Of a DNA stretch of 64,000 bases, positions 11,348 to 21,550 are shown one piece after another. The DNA lies in the NCBI GenBank assembly GCA_009746045.1, contig RPFO01000264.1, positions 184,001 through 248,000 on the forward strand, read 5' to 3'. Under the pieces are notes generated by a model, which was not told the DNA's origin, did no database searches, and saw only the letters and a program-made list of their open reading frames with translations. Within the stretch, counting starts at the first letter, position 1; each line of letters starts with the position of its first letter. The position numbers and the translations under genes were made by a program. This DNA is from Mesostigma viride. Lineage: Eukaryota; Streptophyta; Mesostigmatophyceae; Mesostigmatales; Mesostigmataceae.

Positions 11348-12389
11348 CAGGTAGGAAATTACTGCCTTCTTGGTCGTCAGTACCAGATGAGTAATGGCAT
11401 GTCATATTTCGATTTTCTTCTTATGGCCCGGCAGTCTGCGCCAGCCCGAGCACCCAGTTTCGGTACGGGACATCCGCAGCAGCGTCCCTGTGAATTCGGA
11501 TGCGTTTATAGGTCATCTTTGCACTGAACATCAACCTGGTAATCATGTCGGATGCATTCACTATGCGGCTATGGCGGCCTATGCCTGGAAAACATTAGCC
11601 AGTGTGAGATATGAGGGTCCCGGCCAGCAGAACCCGGAAAGGTCGTGATCAAGCCAGGTACGGCAACGTGTTTGCATGTCGTTTGCACGGGAATCTGTCG
11701 TTTATTATCCATCGATTTTACCCAAGTGTATCAGTGCCTCTTGCAGCAGGTTTCCATGCCTGCTGTATGAGTGCTATTAGCCCCAAATCTGCTCAGTTTG
11801 TGGTGTTTCTTTGGAGGATGACATTCCGTTAGTGCTGGTTTAGGACTTTGTTTCCCAGCACTTTTGACAGTCCTATGTGGTTGTATACAATGCATAACTG
11901 TGTGGCATTTCATGGATGGCTGCTTACGCGCCCGTAACCGGCCCACACACCGCACGTAAGTGAGCGCATTATATATAGGTCAGATGGGCTATCCGTGCGG
12001 TCTGACCCAAGGAAACCATGGTGGCACTATCCAATGAAATTGTCCAATGTTAGTATTGAGGTTCCTGACCCTCCCAGTAGATGTTATTATCTAACGGGAT
12101 TTTGCTTTATACCTGAAAATGATCGTCTTTTGTCACACTTTGGCAGTAAATATCTTGCGAAGCACTGAATGGACTCGGGATACAGTTATTGCATATTCCA
12201 AAAGCCCTTAAAGTGTAAATACTTCTAGCACCTTGGTTGGGGGTATTTGGAGTTGTGGCCTATGAGTTATGATGTTTTCCATTTTCAGGGGTCTAAAAAA
12301 AATGCCAAAAACCCATGCCCAGACTATGGGTTGATTAATTAATTAATTTCTGAATAAAAAATGCTACTTCTAGTTCATATATACTGATA
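11348..12389. other. unassigned, no supported gene
   Basis: AT-richer than its surroundings with only short open frames. It is the continuation of the LINE target site. I see no domain, splice pair or repeat worth calling. Confidence 0.5.
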
Positions 12390-12914
12390 TAACCTACATA
12401 AAGTGCGAGGACGCGGATGGGGCCGCCCTCTACTCACCCAACCACCGCCCCGACATATTACCGTGCTTGACTACCTACGATGGGCAGGGTTGCCACCTGC
12501 TCATCGATGTTTCCGTGGCTCGGCCGCTCTCCGGTCACCCCATCCTCCGGGCGGCTGTGGATGCCGGCGCTGCTGCCGGTGTGGCTGAGTGCGACAAGTT
12601 TGCCTCCTACAGCAATGTGGGGCCCCACCGGGTCATCCCCTTTGTCCTTGAGGAGTTCGGGGCCATGGGCCCCAAGACGGCGGAGTTTTTCCACGAGTGC
12701 TGCCAGCGCCGTGAAGACCGCCTCAACCTCGAGGGTCAGCCCGCCTCGTGGTCTGCCCGCACGTGGTCCTCGTATTGGCGGCAGCGCCTGTCACTCGCCC
12801 TCACTCGCACCGTGGATGTGTTATTCCGCCGCACCCTGGCCGACTTGTCGCGACCCATGCGGTCTAGATCCCTCCCAGGCCTGGTGGGCCGGCAGCGATG
12901 TTGCTGCGTGTCGT
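12390..12914 (+). pseudogene. PD-(D/E)XK-like endonuclease domain remnant of a retroelement
   Basis: In the frame covering about 12402-12914 the protein shows 'SPNHRPDILP', then 'GCHLLIDVSVARPL' with the candidate metal Asp, 'AAAGVAECDKFASY' with a Glu-x-x-Lys pattern, and 'VIPFVLEEFGAMGPKT'. This layout matches the restriction-like endonuclease region found at the C-terminus of some LINEs and as free fragments in algal and protist genomes. No reverse transcriptase precedes it here, so it is a 5'-truncated remnant. It ends 'RQRCCCVS' at a stop. Family placement is by pattern only. Confidence 0.5.
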
Positions 12915-13316
12915 AGTATATGCAGTTAGTTATACCTTGTGCCGCTGGCGTGATCCTTGCATGCCCGTGTCAGACTACTATTATCTTCTTTTGGGTTCTT
13001 CTTCTTTTCGGGGTTTTCCTTATGTTGCATGCCCCTCTCACCTCCGTAATTTATCATTCTCTATGAATATATACACGTTTTTTTTTCACGTCTGTTGCTT
13101 TCTGATGAGTGTAAGATTGGTTGATATTAGTTAGTTTCGGCTACGTCCTCTAGGTTTGTATGTCACACTACAACCAGATTACAGCCGTGGTCAACCTGCC
13201 TACTTCGGCGATACTAGAATATCGCGTAGGTCCGTGCGTAGTACTCATGCGCACTTAGGCCTAGTGGTGAGTCATCTTCTATAGATTCAGCAGTATCGGA
13301 CACGCGACTGAACGAA

Positions 13317-13660
13317 TCGAACACGCGGACAAGATAACGGCAGGCTTGAGCTACCATGGTCCGGATTCTCCCGATTTCTGGCCTGCGCTGGTTGTCTCCT
13401 TGGTATTGGAAATATTGGCACCCGTCTCCGATAAATACGTTTTTCGCAGTTGGGCTGTTTCGAAACGTTAAGTGACTGTTTCGAAACGTTAAGTGCCTTC
13501 GGATCAGGAGACGCACTCAGCCGCGAAATCATGCCAAAGGTCCTATGTTCGATTCCTTGCTGGTAGCTTGCAGGCTTTCTTACTTAATTCTGTGTTCCGC
13601 GGAATCTCAGATTTGGGCTGCTAGCGTTTTCACATTTGTTGCTTTCTGACGACAATATAC
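13317..13660 (+). repeat. dispersed SINE-like repeat, copy A
   Basis: A stretch of about 340 bp shares long runs with 63183-63500, including ATGCCAAAGGTCCTATGTTC and GTTCCGCGGAATCTCAG. Copy A contains GTTCGATTCC, which resembles a pol III B box, and a duplicated TTTCGAAACGTTAAGTG. No good A box or tRNA fold was found, so 'SINE' is inference and 'dispersed repeat' is what is seen. Confidence 0.55.
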
Positions 13661-14818
13661 ACCTACAGTTGCCCGACTGCATCATACGCAGAGAGGGTCC
13701 TCTGGTGCCTGCCCATCTGATGCGCTGAGTGAAGCTCGGGCGCCCTCCCTCCTTGTTGTGTATCTAGAGTTTATGGGTTGGTTGTATTATTGATACCAAC
13801 GCGTGATCGACCCACTCACATGCTGTTTTTCAGTCTATCACGGACACCTAGCTGAATACAGATCTAAGCAATTAGTGTGCATGCAATGATGCATGGGTGA
13901 CTCTGATCTACGTTCGAAACATCCATAAGCATAAACTTGCTTTATAGTGCATGCTACAGACTGCTTAGACAGAATTACTTTATTTCATGGCACTGTTCAG
14001 GGGTCATAAGGCTCCTGTCCAGTTGTCTCAATCAAACACTTCGGACAAGCAATACCGTGCCAGGCACGCATTGCCCCTGAACAAGGACTAGAATGTGGCA
14101 GCTGATGAAGCAACACCACCATTGGCATTTGCAGGCGCACCATGCCAGTATCAAAGGTTGGTCTAATCTACAGAAGAATTCCCTTGAAGGGAAACTTGCC
14201 ATATGCGGAGCTCAAGCGCAAGCAAAAATGCTTCTGGTCGCCACCATCGGACAACAAAAGGACTATATTGTCTTTTAACCTGATGCATCCACTACAAAGT
14301 GAGACCAACGCAGGAACAATGCATCCGAACGATGCATTTCAAACGCCAAAAACTGGATTGCCAGGGATGGTCTGACCTACTCCCTTCCCCGCACTGGTAA
14401 TCCGTTTCACCTTCAAGCCGCACAAGCATGTACTGCACACAGGCGCATGTGGCATCCACCGTGCCAACCCGTGCCATCATACAGCACGTGTCATAGTGAT
14501 ATGTACATTAGGACTTTGGCGCGTTGGTCCAACTCACAAATCACAATCCTGGCACCCACCACGTCATTACCTGTGTGACCACACAAGCAACATGGACGCA
14601 CAGACACAAGTGCGCAGCACACATAACAGGGGCGGCCAAGCCCACCCGCCAGGCATTCCGACGAGTGCATGCAGTTACTGCCAGGTAACGCAACTGCATC
14701 CTGGTGCCAAGCCAGCTGCATCTCTCTGTCACCGAAAAGCACCGGCTGTGCGAGGGCGGCCCCTGCCCTAACTGGTCAGCCGCTCCCTGAAGGGGTAGTC
14801 CTTCCTAAGGGGTTCCGT
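13661..14818. other. unassigned, no supported gene
   Basis: Unique sequence with short open frames on both strands and no recognisable domain or repeat. Confidence 0.45.
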
Positions 14819-14971
14819 TGCCCAGTTCCAGAACAACCGCCCTGGCACAGTTCCAGAATATCTGCTCAGCCCTGAAGCATGTGCCCAGTTCCAGAACAAC
14901 GGCCCTGGCACAGTTCCAGAACATCTGCTCAGTCCTGAAGCATGTGCCCAGTTCCAGAACAACGGCCCTGG
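14819..14971. repeat. 63-bp tandem repeat, 2.4 copies
   Basis: Units start at 14819, 14882 and 14945 with GCCCAGTTCCAGAACAAC. Neighbouring units differ at only a few bases. The array supplies the last codons and stop of the adjacent minus-strand TPR-like gene. Confidence 0.85.
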
Positions 14972-15658
14972 CCCTCCTCCTTGTCCGGCGACGTCGCGGT
15001 CGGCGTCTTCGCCTCCTCAATCGACTCCACCTGCAGGGAAGCGGGGCGCAGCCGGCGGGGGCCCTGCCCCACCCCCTGCGCCTGCGCCTGCGTGGCCGGC
15101 TTGCTGCCCTGCCGCACCGCCTCCATGGGCGCGATCATGTCGACATAGTCCCCATACATGCGGTGTAGACCCTGGACCAGCGCCAGGTTCTTCTCGAATC
15201 GTGGCAGGTGGTGCGAACGGACGGAGCGGGCCAGCCCGACGACCCGCGTGGCGATCTCCAGGGCCGGCTTGATGGCGCCGATGCGCCCCAGGCACTCGGC
15301 GCGCGCGTTGAGCACGAAGAGCAGCCGCGGGTCGTCGTCGCCCACGTGATCCTCGTAGATCTCCTGCGCGAGCTTGAAGTTCTTTGCACCGGCCGCGTAG
15401 TCGTACTCCATCTTCTTGACCACGCCCAGCTGGCTGTAGCAGCCGGCCTTCTCAAGCTCTGCGGCCGCATCCTCCACGCGCCCCAGCACGCGCAGCGCAA
15501 AGGTGAGGTACTCCTCGGCGGTGGAGGTGTCGTGCACGCTCTCGTACACGCGCGCAAGGCGGCGCAGGCAGTGCGCGCGGTCGCCCAGGAACTTCTCCAC
15601 GGGGTACACGCTCATCAGCGACAGGCAGCGCTCGTAGCCGTCCGCTGCATGCATGTAC
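14929..15658 (-). CDS. TPR-like host protein, last exon
   Basis: A minus-strand exon begins at 15658 after a pyrimidine-rich tract ending CTGCAG and runs to a stop at 14929. It encodes about 240 residues rich in paired helices: 'DRAHCLRRLARVYESV', 'TAEEYLTFALRVLGRV', 'AGAKNFKLAQEIYEDHV' and 'AIKPALEIATRVVGLA' have the spacing of tetratricopeptide repeats, which usually serve as protein-binding scaffolds. The tail is Gln/Ala- and charge-rich. The final residues come from a 63-bp tandem repeat, so the native C-terminus may have been replaced. Upstream exons are not identified. The unidentified exon at 16479-17017 has the same orientation and might belong to this gene. Confidence 0.6.
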
Positions 15659-15873
15659 CTGCAGGGGGGGGAGGGGGAGGGAGATGTTGCGGGGGGAGGG
15701 CAGTGAGGCCAGGCGGGGCAGCGCATCAGCGACATGACAGTGTAGTGGCACAGCGTGTGCACAGCTGCTGAGTAGCTGCGTGTGCTGTGTGGTGGCAAAC
15801 CATTCATGCGTACAGGCTATGTGAACAAATGCGTGCTTGCGTGCGTGCGTGGGCGTGTGGGTGAGTGTGACAG

Positions 15874-16073
15874 AGGGAGGGAAGGAGGGAGGGAGGGAGG
15901 GAGGGAAGGAGGTAGGTAGGTAGGTAGGTAGGTAGGTAGGTAGGTAGGTAGGTAGGTAGGTAGGTAGGGAGGGAGGGAGGGAGGGAGGGAGGGAGGGAGG
16001 AGGGAGGGAGGGAGGGAGGGAGGGAGGGAGGGAGGGAGGGAGGGAGGGAGGGAGGGAGGGAGGGAGGGAGGGA
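15874..16073. repeat. (GGGA)n with (TAGG)n core
   Basis: About 200 bp of GGGA tetramers enclosing a run of TAGG from about 15911 to 15968. It lies upstream of the TPR-like exon, probably in an intron. Confidence 0.9.
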
Positions 16074-16478
16074 GAAGGCGGCACATGGGTGCGTGACGGG
16101 GGAAAGGGCTGGACAAACCTGCAGGGATGAGGTTGCAGGGACCAGCATGCGATCGCCCAGCAAGGGAGCATGTTACCATACACCAGCGCTCAAAGGCAAT
16201 GTCTGGGCCCCCGCTCCCCCTATTCCCGGTGTTTCAAGTGCAGTCAGTCCAGGGGAAGCTGTGAGAGATCTTCTACCCTCTACATGCTCAGCTTTGGATC
16301 TACAAAACGTAAAAATAAGCGCTGCCTGTTTGATCCACACATCCAGGCTTTAAAGTGGACGGGTGCTAAGACTGTGGCAGGGTGCCTGGTGGACTTGGCC
16401 GACAGGAGATTAGAGTATGTGCCACCATGCGCAACGATTTCTGATCTCGAGTCAAAATAAAAAGGAAATAATCTTTAC

Positions 16479-17017
16479 CTTCTTTGGCTCAGGCTGTACT
16501 CGGATTTCGAATACTGGATGTTAATTTCCTCGTCACCGTCGCAGAGGACACGCACCAAGGAACCCATTTCACTCCTAGCTGAGTTTGGCTGGTAAAAAGA
16601 ATCGACTCTTCCCAGGCTCAATGCTGTTTTCACGGGAGCATTGTGAGATACTGGACGCATGACCAGCCTGCCACTTCCATGTCTCTCCAGTTCCTGCCTA
16701 GCTTCCACATGAGGCCCATCCCAAGCACCGTTTGGATACACGCCAGTCGCTAACCCAGCAGTCTGGCCACGTATGCTTGATGGCCATGACGGCTGAGCAT
16801 CACTCGCAGAAAACCTCCGCCGCTTGGTTTGATTCTCGCTTTGCTTCTCGGATGCGTTCTGATTTGTACGAAAAAGGTTAGGGAAGCTCAAACCTCGCCG
16901 TTCTGTGGGCTGCCATGTACTTTTCTCTGAACATGGGTGCCATAAACGGAAAAGAAGGCTGCGCCTTCTAGAGGGTACTGGAATCGAAAACTTGTATTCA
17001 TTTTTGGGTAACGCCAT
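16479..17017 (-). CDS. unidentified protein, candidate first exon
   Basis: The frame opens at ATG 17017 and stays open for 179 codons to a good donor (AAG|GTAAAG) at 16479/16478, ending in phase 2. The protein is Arg/Ser/Asn-rich and polar, with a basic patch 'NQTKRRRF' that could be a nuclear signal, and no domain I recognise. It is divergent from the Ku80 gene, whose start lies 930 bp away. It may be the first exon of the TPR-like gene at 14929-15658 (same strand) or of a separate gene. Confidence 0.4.
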
Positions 17018-17945
17018 GATCCGATGCGACTTAGACGTCAGAAAAAGGTATTCTTAACTGGCGCCTCCCTACTTTCGCCTGCAATTTCCCCATTAGAAAT
17101 GAGGATTTAGAAATGAGGATTCTTAGGTGTCATGACAAGTCTACTGAATAAATTGTGAAAGAATGCCTCCCATACAGACAGTTGCGCGGAGGATCGTGAA
17201 TCAACGCTTATTGGTAGCCATTCAAGTTGCCGCGGGATTGGCAACTCCCTTGCCTATCGAGGCGCATATAGCGAACAAAAACCAGCAATGAAGAAGGTAA
17301 ATAAGACGAACAGTCCGCAGCCACGGTCATACTGTTAGTTAGCCAGTTAATTCCCACGCTGGGGAACCCACGGATCTTTCACGGTCACTACCTACCCGGT
17401 AATACTCGTATCACAGCCTGGGCTACCTGGCTTCCTCCATGCTTGGAAGATCGGAATCACGAAATGTACTTCACGCAAGGAAATCAGACATCCAGGTAGC
17501 AGGGAACACTCGGATTTGGACTGCCAAACACGTGGACAACCTGAAGTTGACGCTGGTCGACTGTCGAAAAGCTTGGCGCCTGGCGGTTCATTTTACGGGC
17601 CACGAAGTCGAAGCACTGCACCGCGAGCGTACCAGGTATCAGAAGAAATGCTAGGGTTAGGAGAACTTGCATAGCATGCTTATAGCATGCTTAGGTGCCG
17701 GTTGCGGTCCACGCGTCATGGTTGGACGTACCGCGGGCCGGAGGTGGTGTTTTTTGGTGACCGCGAACCCTTGGCTGTATGCCACCCCTCCTAAAAAGGC
17801 CTGAGGTTGTGGTCCGAGAAAATTTTCAAGGCTGCTGAGTGCGGAACCCATGAAGTTGTCTACTTCCAGTTATTTGCGTAATGATGCCGGCGGCCGACTG
17901 GGAGTAGAAAACTAGAAATTGCAACAACGGTGTATTGGACCCGAC
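17018..17945. promoter_or_regulatory. intergenic region between divergent exons
   Basis: 930 bp separating the minus-strand exon starting at 17017 from the Ku80 start at 17946. It would hold both promoters if the two starts are right. I see no clear TATA box. An open frame at 17439-17654 (plus) shows no domain. Confidence 0.3.
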
Positions 17946-17957
17946 ATGACTTCTAAG
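17946..17957 (+). CDS. XRCC5: Ku80 exon 1
   Basis: Four codons, MTSK, followed by donor AAG|GTAACG. Chosen as start because it is in phase with exon 2 and gives the usual short lead before the first vWA strand. Confidence 0.7.
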
Positions 17958-20900
17958 GTAACGGCTTGCCGGCTCTAGACTGCTTCAAGTCCGTGAACGG
18001 CATTGATATGGATACGCCAACGTTATAACGATGAACGTAATTGGCATGCCTGCGCAGGTTTGTCAATATATAGAGATGTTCTCGCCTCCCGCGCGCACAA
18101 GTGGGGGCAAGCTGGTGTGGTCTAATTCGCATCACCTGTTGTCTACTCCTCTGTGGATTTTCTGGACAATTTTCTATGTTCTGAACCCACGCATTACGGC
18201 ATCAGGAACGCTGCGTGGTCGCACTCGATGTCGGCAGAGAAGCGGCTGCAATCCTACCACTGGAGCGGATGGCCGTGGCCCATTTTGTTCAGAACAAGGT
18301 AAAACTTACTGGAATTCGTAGTTTTGAAGCAGCTGAAATTCTTGTGAGGCTTAAGGTTGCATCATGGTGGGGCCCTGTGCGTCCTGAGTAACTTCAGGTG
18401 CTTGTCCAGATGCGGTAACAAGGCTTCAATCCATTCTTTATTAGGCTTTTGTGTAACTTGGCCAAGTTAAAGCGTTTGCGATTCTGTGATGGTGGGGATT
18501 GAATTACTATTGTATACCGAATGCCAACACCAGCTGAATAAGCGGTTGTGCTACGCCGGATGGCTACATAGACGCCGCCATGCCACCGTGTACTTCTACT
18601 GACGGTTTGCTATACGCCCATCCCTTGTAGCAACTATGCGCCCGTCATGAGTTCACGCCCATCATGCGTTCGCGCCCGCCCGTTGTGTGTGCCATGACCT
18701 CCACCTGTTCGGCATAAGGGCCAGGGCATAGGCATCACCACGCATGCACCGTGCAAACAATTAGTGGCATGTGTCCATCACGGGAGCATGGCATGGTTGG
18801 GCCATCAGGCACTGGTTTAGCTACCACGTTATTCAAGGATGCCATGGGTTGGGAAAATAGTGGCAGGCCTTGTGTTCCGCATCCACTCCAGTGGCTTGTG
18901 GCAAGATGCGGGCACGCAGCCGAGCGGAGGCCGGATGTCCAACGGCATACGGGCTAGATGTCACACGTGCCTAACGGCAAAGGGGATTCGTATGGTCGCA
19001 CGTGCCCAACGATTCAAGGGCTACGGTGCCGCATGTCGCACGTGTCCGTTGGCCGGCTGGCTAGAGAAGGGGTCACACCAGCGACGGGGGTGCTCCTCTA
19101 GCTACAGGAGCTGAACCCCTGTTCGCCGCATGCTCGTGGTCATTGCGTGCCTTCTTGCTTGACGCTGCGTGCCTGAGGGGGTCAGACTGCCCAGCCTTGA
19201 GTGTCATCGCGCCATCGCCGGTTGCGTGCATGTACATGTGCTTGGTGGAACAACATGAGAGATGTGCACGCAGCGACGGCCGGCGGGCAGCCGGTTCGGG
19301 TGGGCCATCCGTGTGCGTTGGGCAATCCCTGCCGTCCACACGACCAGCTTCCCTCCCTCACACATTCTGCCCTGCCAAATAACGTGCTGGCGAACGCGGG
19401 CGATCCGTTCCAACGAGGTGGTGCTGCCATGGGTGGGGGGATTGCTTGGGGCAGCGGATGTAACGAGTGGGTGGGTGGGGAAGGGGATGTAAAGACCGGG
19501 CTATTCAACAGTTGTGACTCTTTATGTCTTTCTTCCTCGGCCGTGGCCACGTGGCGCGTGCACGCATGCTGGTCATCCACCCTTGGTGCGGGGACCCGTC
19601 ATTCTCTTGGCACGTGCTCTATGGCGCGTGGACGGCTTTGCTGTCCGAGGGCAGATCCTCCACAACTCGAAAGACCAGGTTGCGATGGTCCTCTTCGGCA
19701 CCTCAGGTACTGCAACAGTATATGCATGCATGCGCGCCGGTGGGGGGCGATGCTCCTACTTTGCTCCTGCACTCATGCTTGCTTGCGCGGGCAGGTGGCG
19801 ATGGTCCTCTTCGGCACCTCAGGTACTGCAACAGTATATGCATGCCTGCGCGCGGGTGGGGGATGATGCTACCCCCCCCCCCCCTCTCTGTCTCTCTCCC
19901 CTTTCTCTCTCTCTCTCTCTCGTCCCCCCCCCCCCCCCGCGCGCTGGTAAAGAATAATGTTAATGTTATATCAATTCTGCTACTACAGCAGTAATAGTAG
20001 TACATAATTATTGCTCCTTGGTGGCTTCTCGGTGCCGTCACGCAGACTCAGAGAATGCGCTTGGCTACGACAACGTGGTGGAGGCGGTCGGCTTCCAGGT
20101 GGCAACCTCGGATCGGCTGCCCCTTTTCGAGAACATTGCGCAGGGCGACAGTGGCAGCGACTGTGCGTGGGGTGTGGGTGGTTGCCCGGACTGTGGGTGT
20201 AAAGGGTGGACCGCGCGTGTATGGTAATGTGCACGGCGTGTGTGTATCAAGCGTGGACTGTGCGTGGCTAGCGTTGTGAACTGTGTGTGTGGGCTATTGT
20301 GGACTGTGCCTGGGCTTTGCAAGGGCATCCCATTCAACAAGGAGGTTGGGTGTTCTAGTCCTTGTCCTTGGTGTGGAGTGTGGACTGTGCGTGGCCAGCG
20401 TTGTGGACTGAGTGGCAGGCAACAGGGGCAATCATGTGGCAGGCAACAGACAAACATGTGGCGGGCAATCCTCCAATCGTGTGCCAGGTGTGGCCAAATG
20501 GAGGTCGCTCTCAACTTTGACTGCCGGATTTGTAACTGTTCATGACGGCAATGGGGGAATTGTTCATTTTGCCCATGCTCCACCCTGGCCCTGGCTTCCT
20601 GGCTGGCGCGTCGCCTGGTCTTGATGTGGCGTTGGGTAGCACGCGCTTGCTCTGGCACACTTGCGGTTGTCGAGTAGCACGCTTGCTGCACAAGGAGAGG
20701 CTTGCAACAGAAGTGAACCCGATAGCCATCACACGATGATGCGGGCACACGTCACCATATTTATGAGGCTGTGCCGTGCCGGCAGATGATGGCCCGATTC
20801 TCCACCCCTTTTGCCTCTCCACTCCTTGCGCCCGCCTTTGCACCCCACTTGCTTTCCTCTCCACCCGTTCTGCCTCGCTCCTCACTCATTTTGCCAGCCT

Positions 20901-21519
20901 TTGCACCCCTTTTGCGTGCCGCTCCACCCCTTCTGCCTCTCTCCTCACCCCTTTAGCCAGCCTTTGCATGGAACCTCTCACTGTCCACGCTGCCAAGAGC
21001 AGGGCTGTGCCTCCACCGCCTGCCCCCTACTGACATTGTTTCCTGTATTCATTATTGGTTTATTCACAGCAGTTTGATTCTATCTTTATTTCTTTCTGAT
21101 GGTCTCCCAGGAATTCCTTGCTGGAGATGCGCGTGTCGTTTTCACCCATGTGTCATGTGGCGTTGGTGGTGGTAGGGGTATGGCCCGGTGGCCATGCCCT
21201 CAACCAGTCCACTTGTGGCTATTGTTGTTGTCGGTGGTGGTGGTGGGGTTGATATGCACGTGCGCGTGTCGTGAGACATTCTTCTGGCTTGTGTTGTTGT
21301 GGGTGTTTTGCCCTGCTGCCTTGCGTTGGTGGTCGTGCGGGTGGGTTGATGTACGCCGCTGCCTCGGCCTCCATCAGTCCTGGGAGCACTCATCGTGGCA
21401 CTGGGCATGATCCACACGGCCAAAGGGGTCGACCCCAGCAAGATGACGTCACGCATCCTCTTAATGTCCAGTTTCAGGTGAGCATGGTCCAAGTACTGGT
21501 GGGATGGTCCCTGCCATGT

Positions 21520-21550
<31 letters not shown>

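Noticed and set aside
13480-13575. tRNA gene around the GTTCGATTCC motif
   Set aside because: The bases on either side of the loop do not pair into a T stem and no acceptor stem closes. Kept only as a feature of the dispersed repeat.
15452-16183. 243-codon minus-strand frame with a Pro-Ser-Leu run
   Set aside because: Joins a microsatellite reading to an out-of-frame reading of the TPR-like exon.
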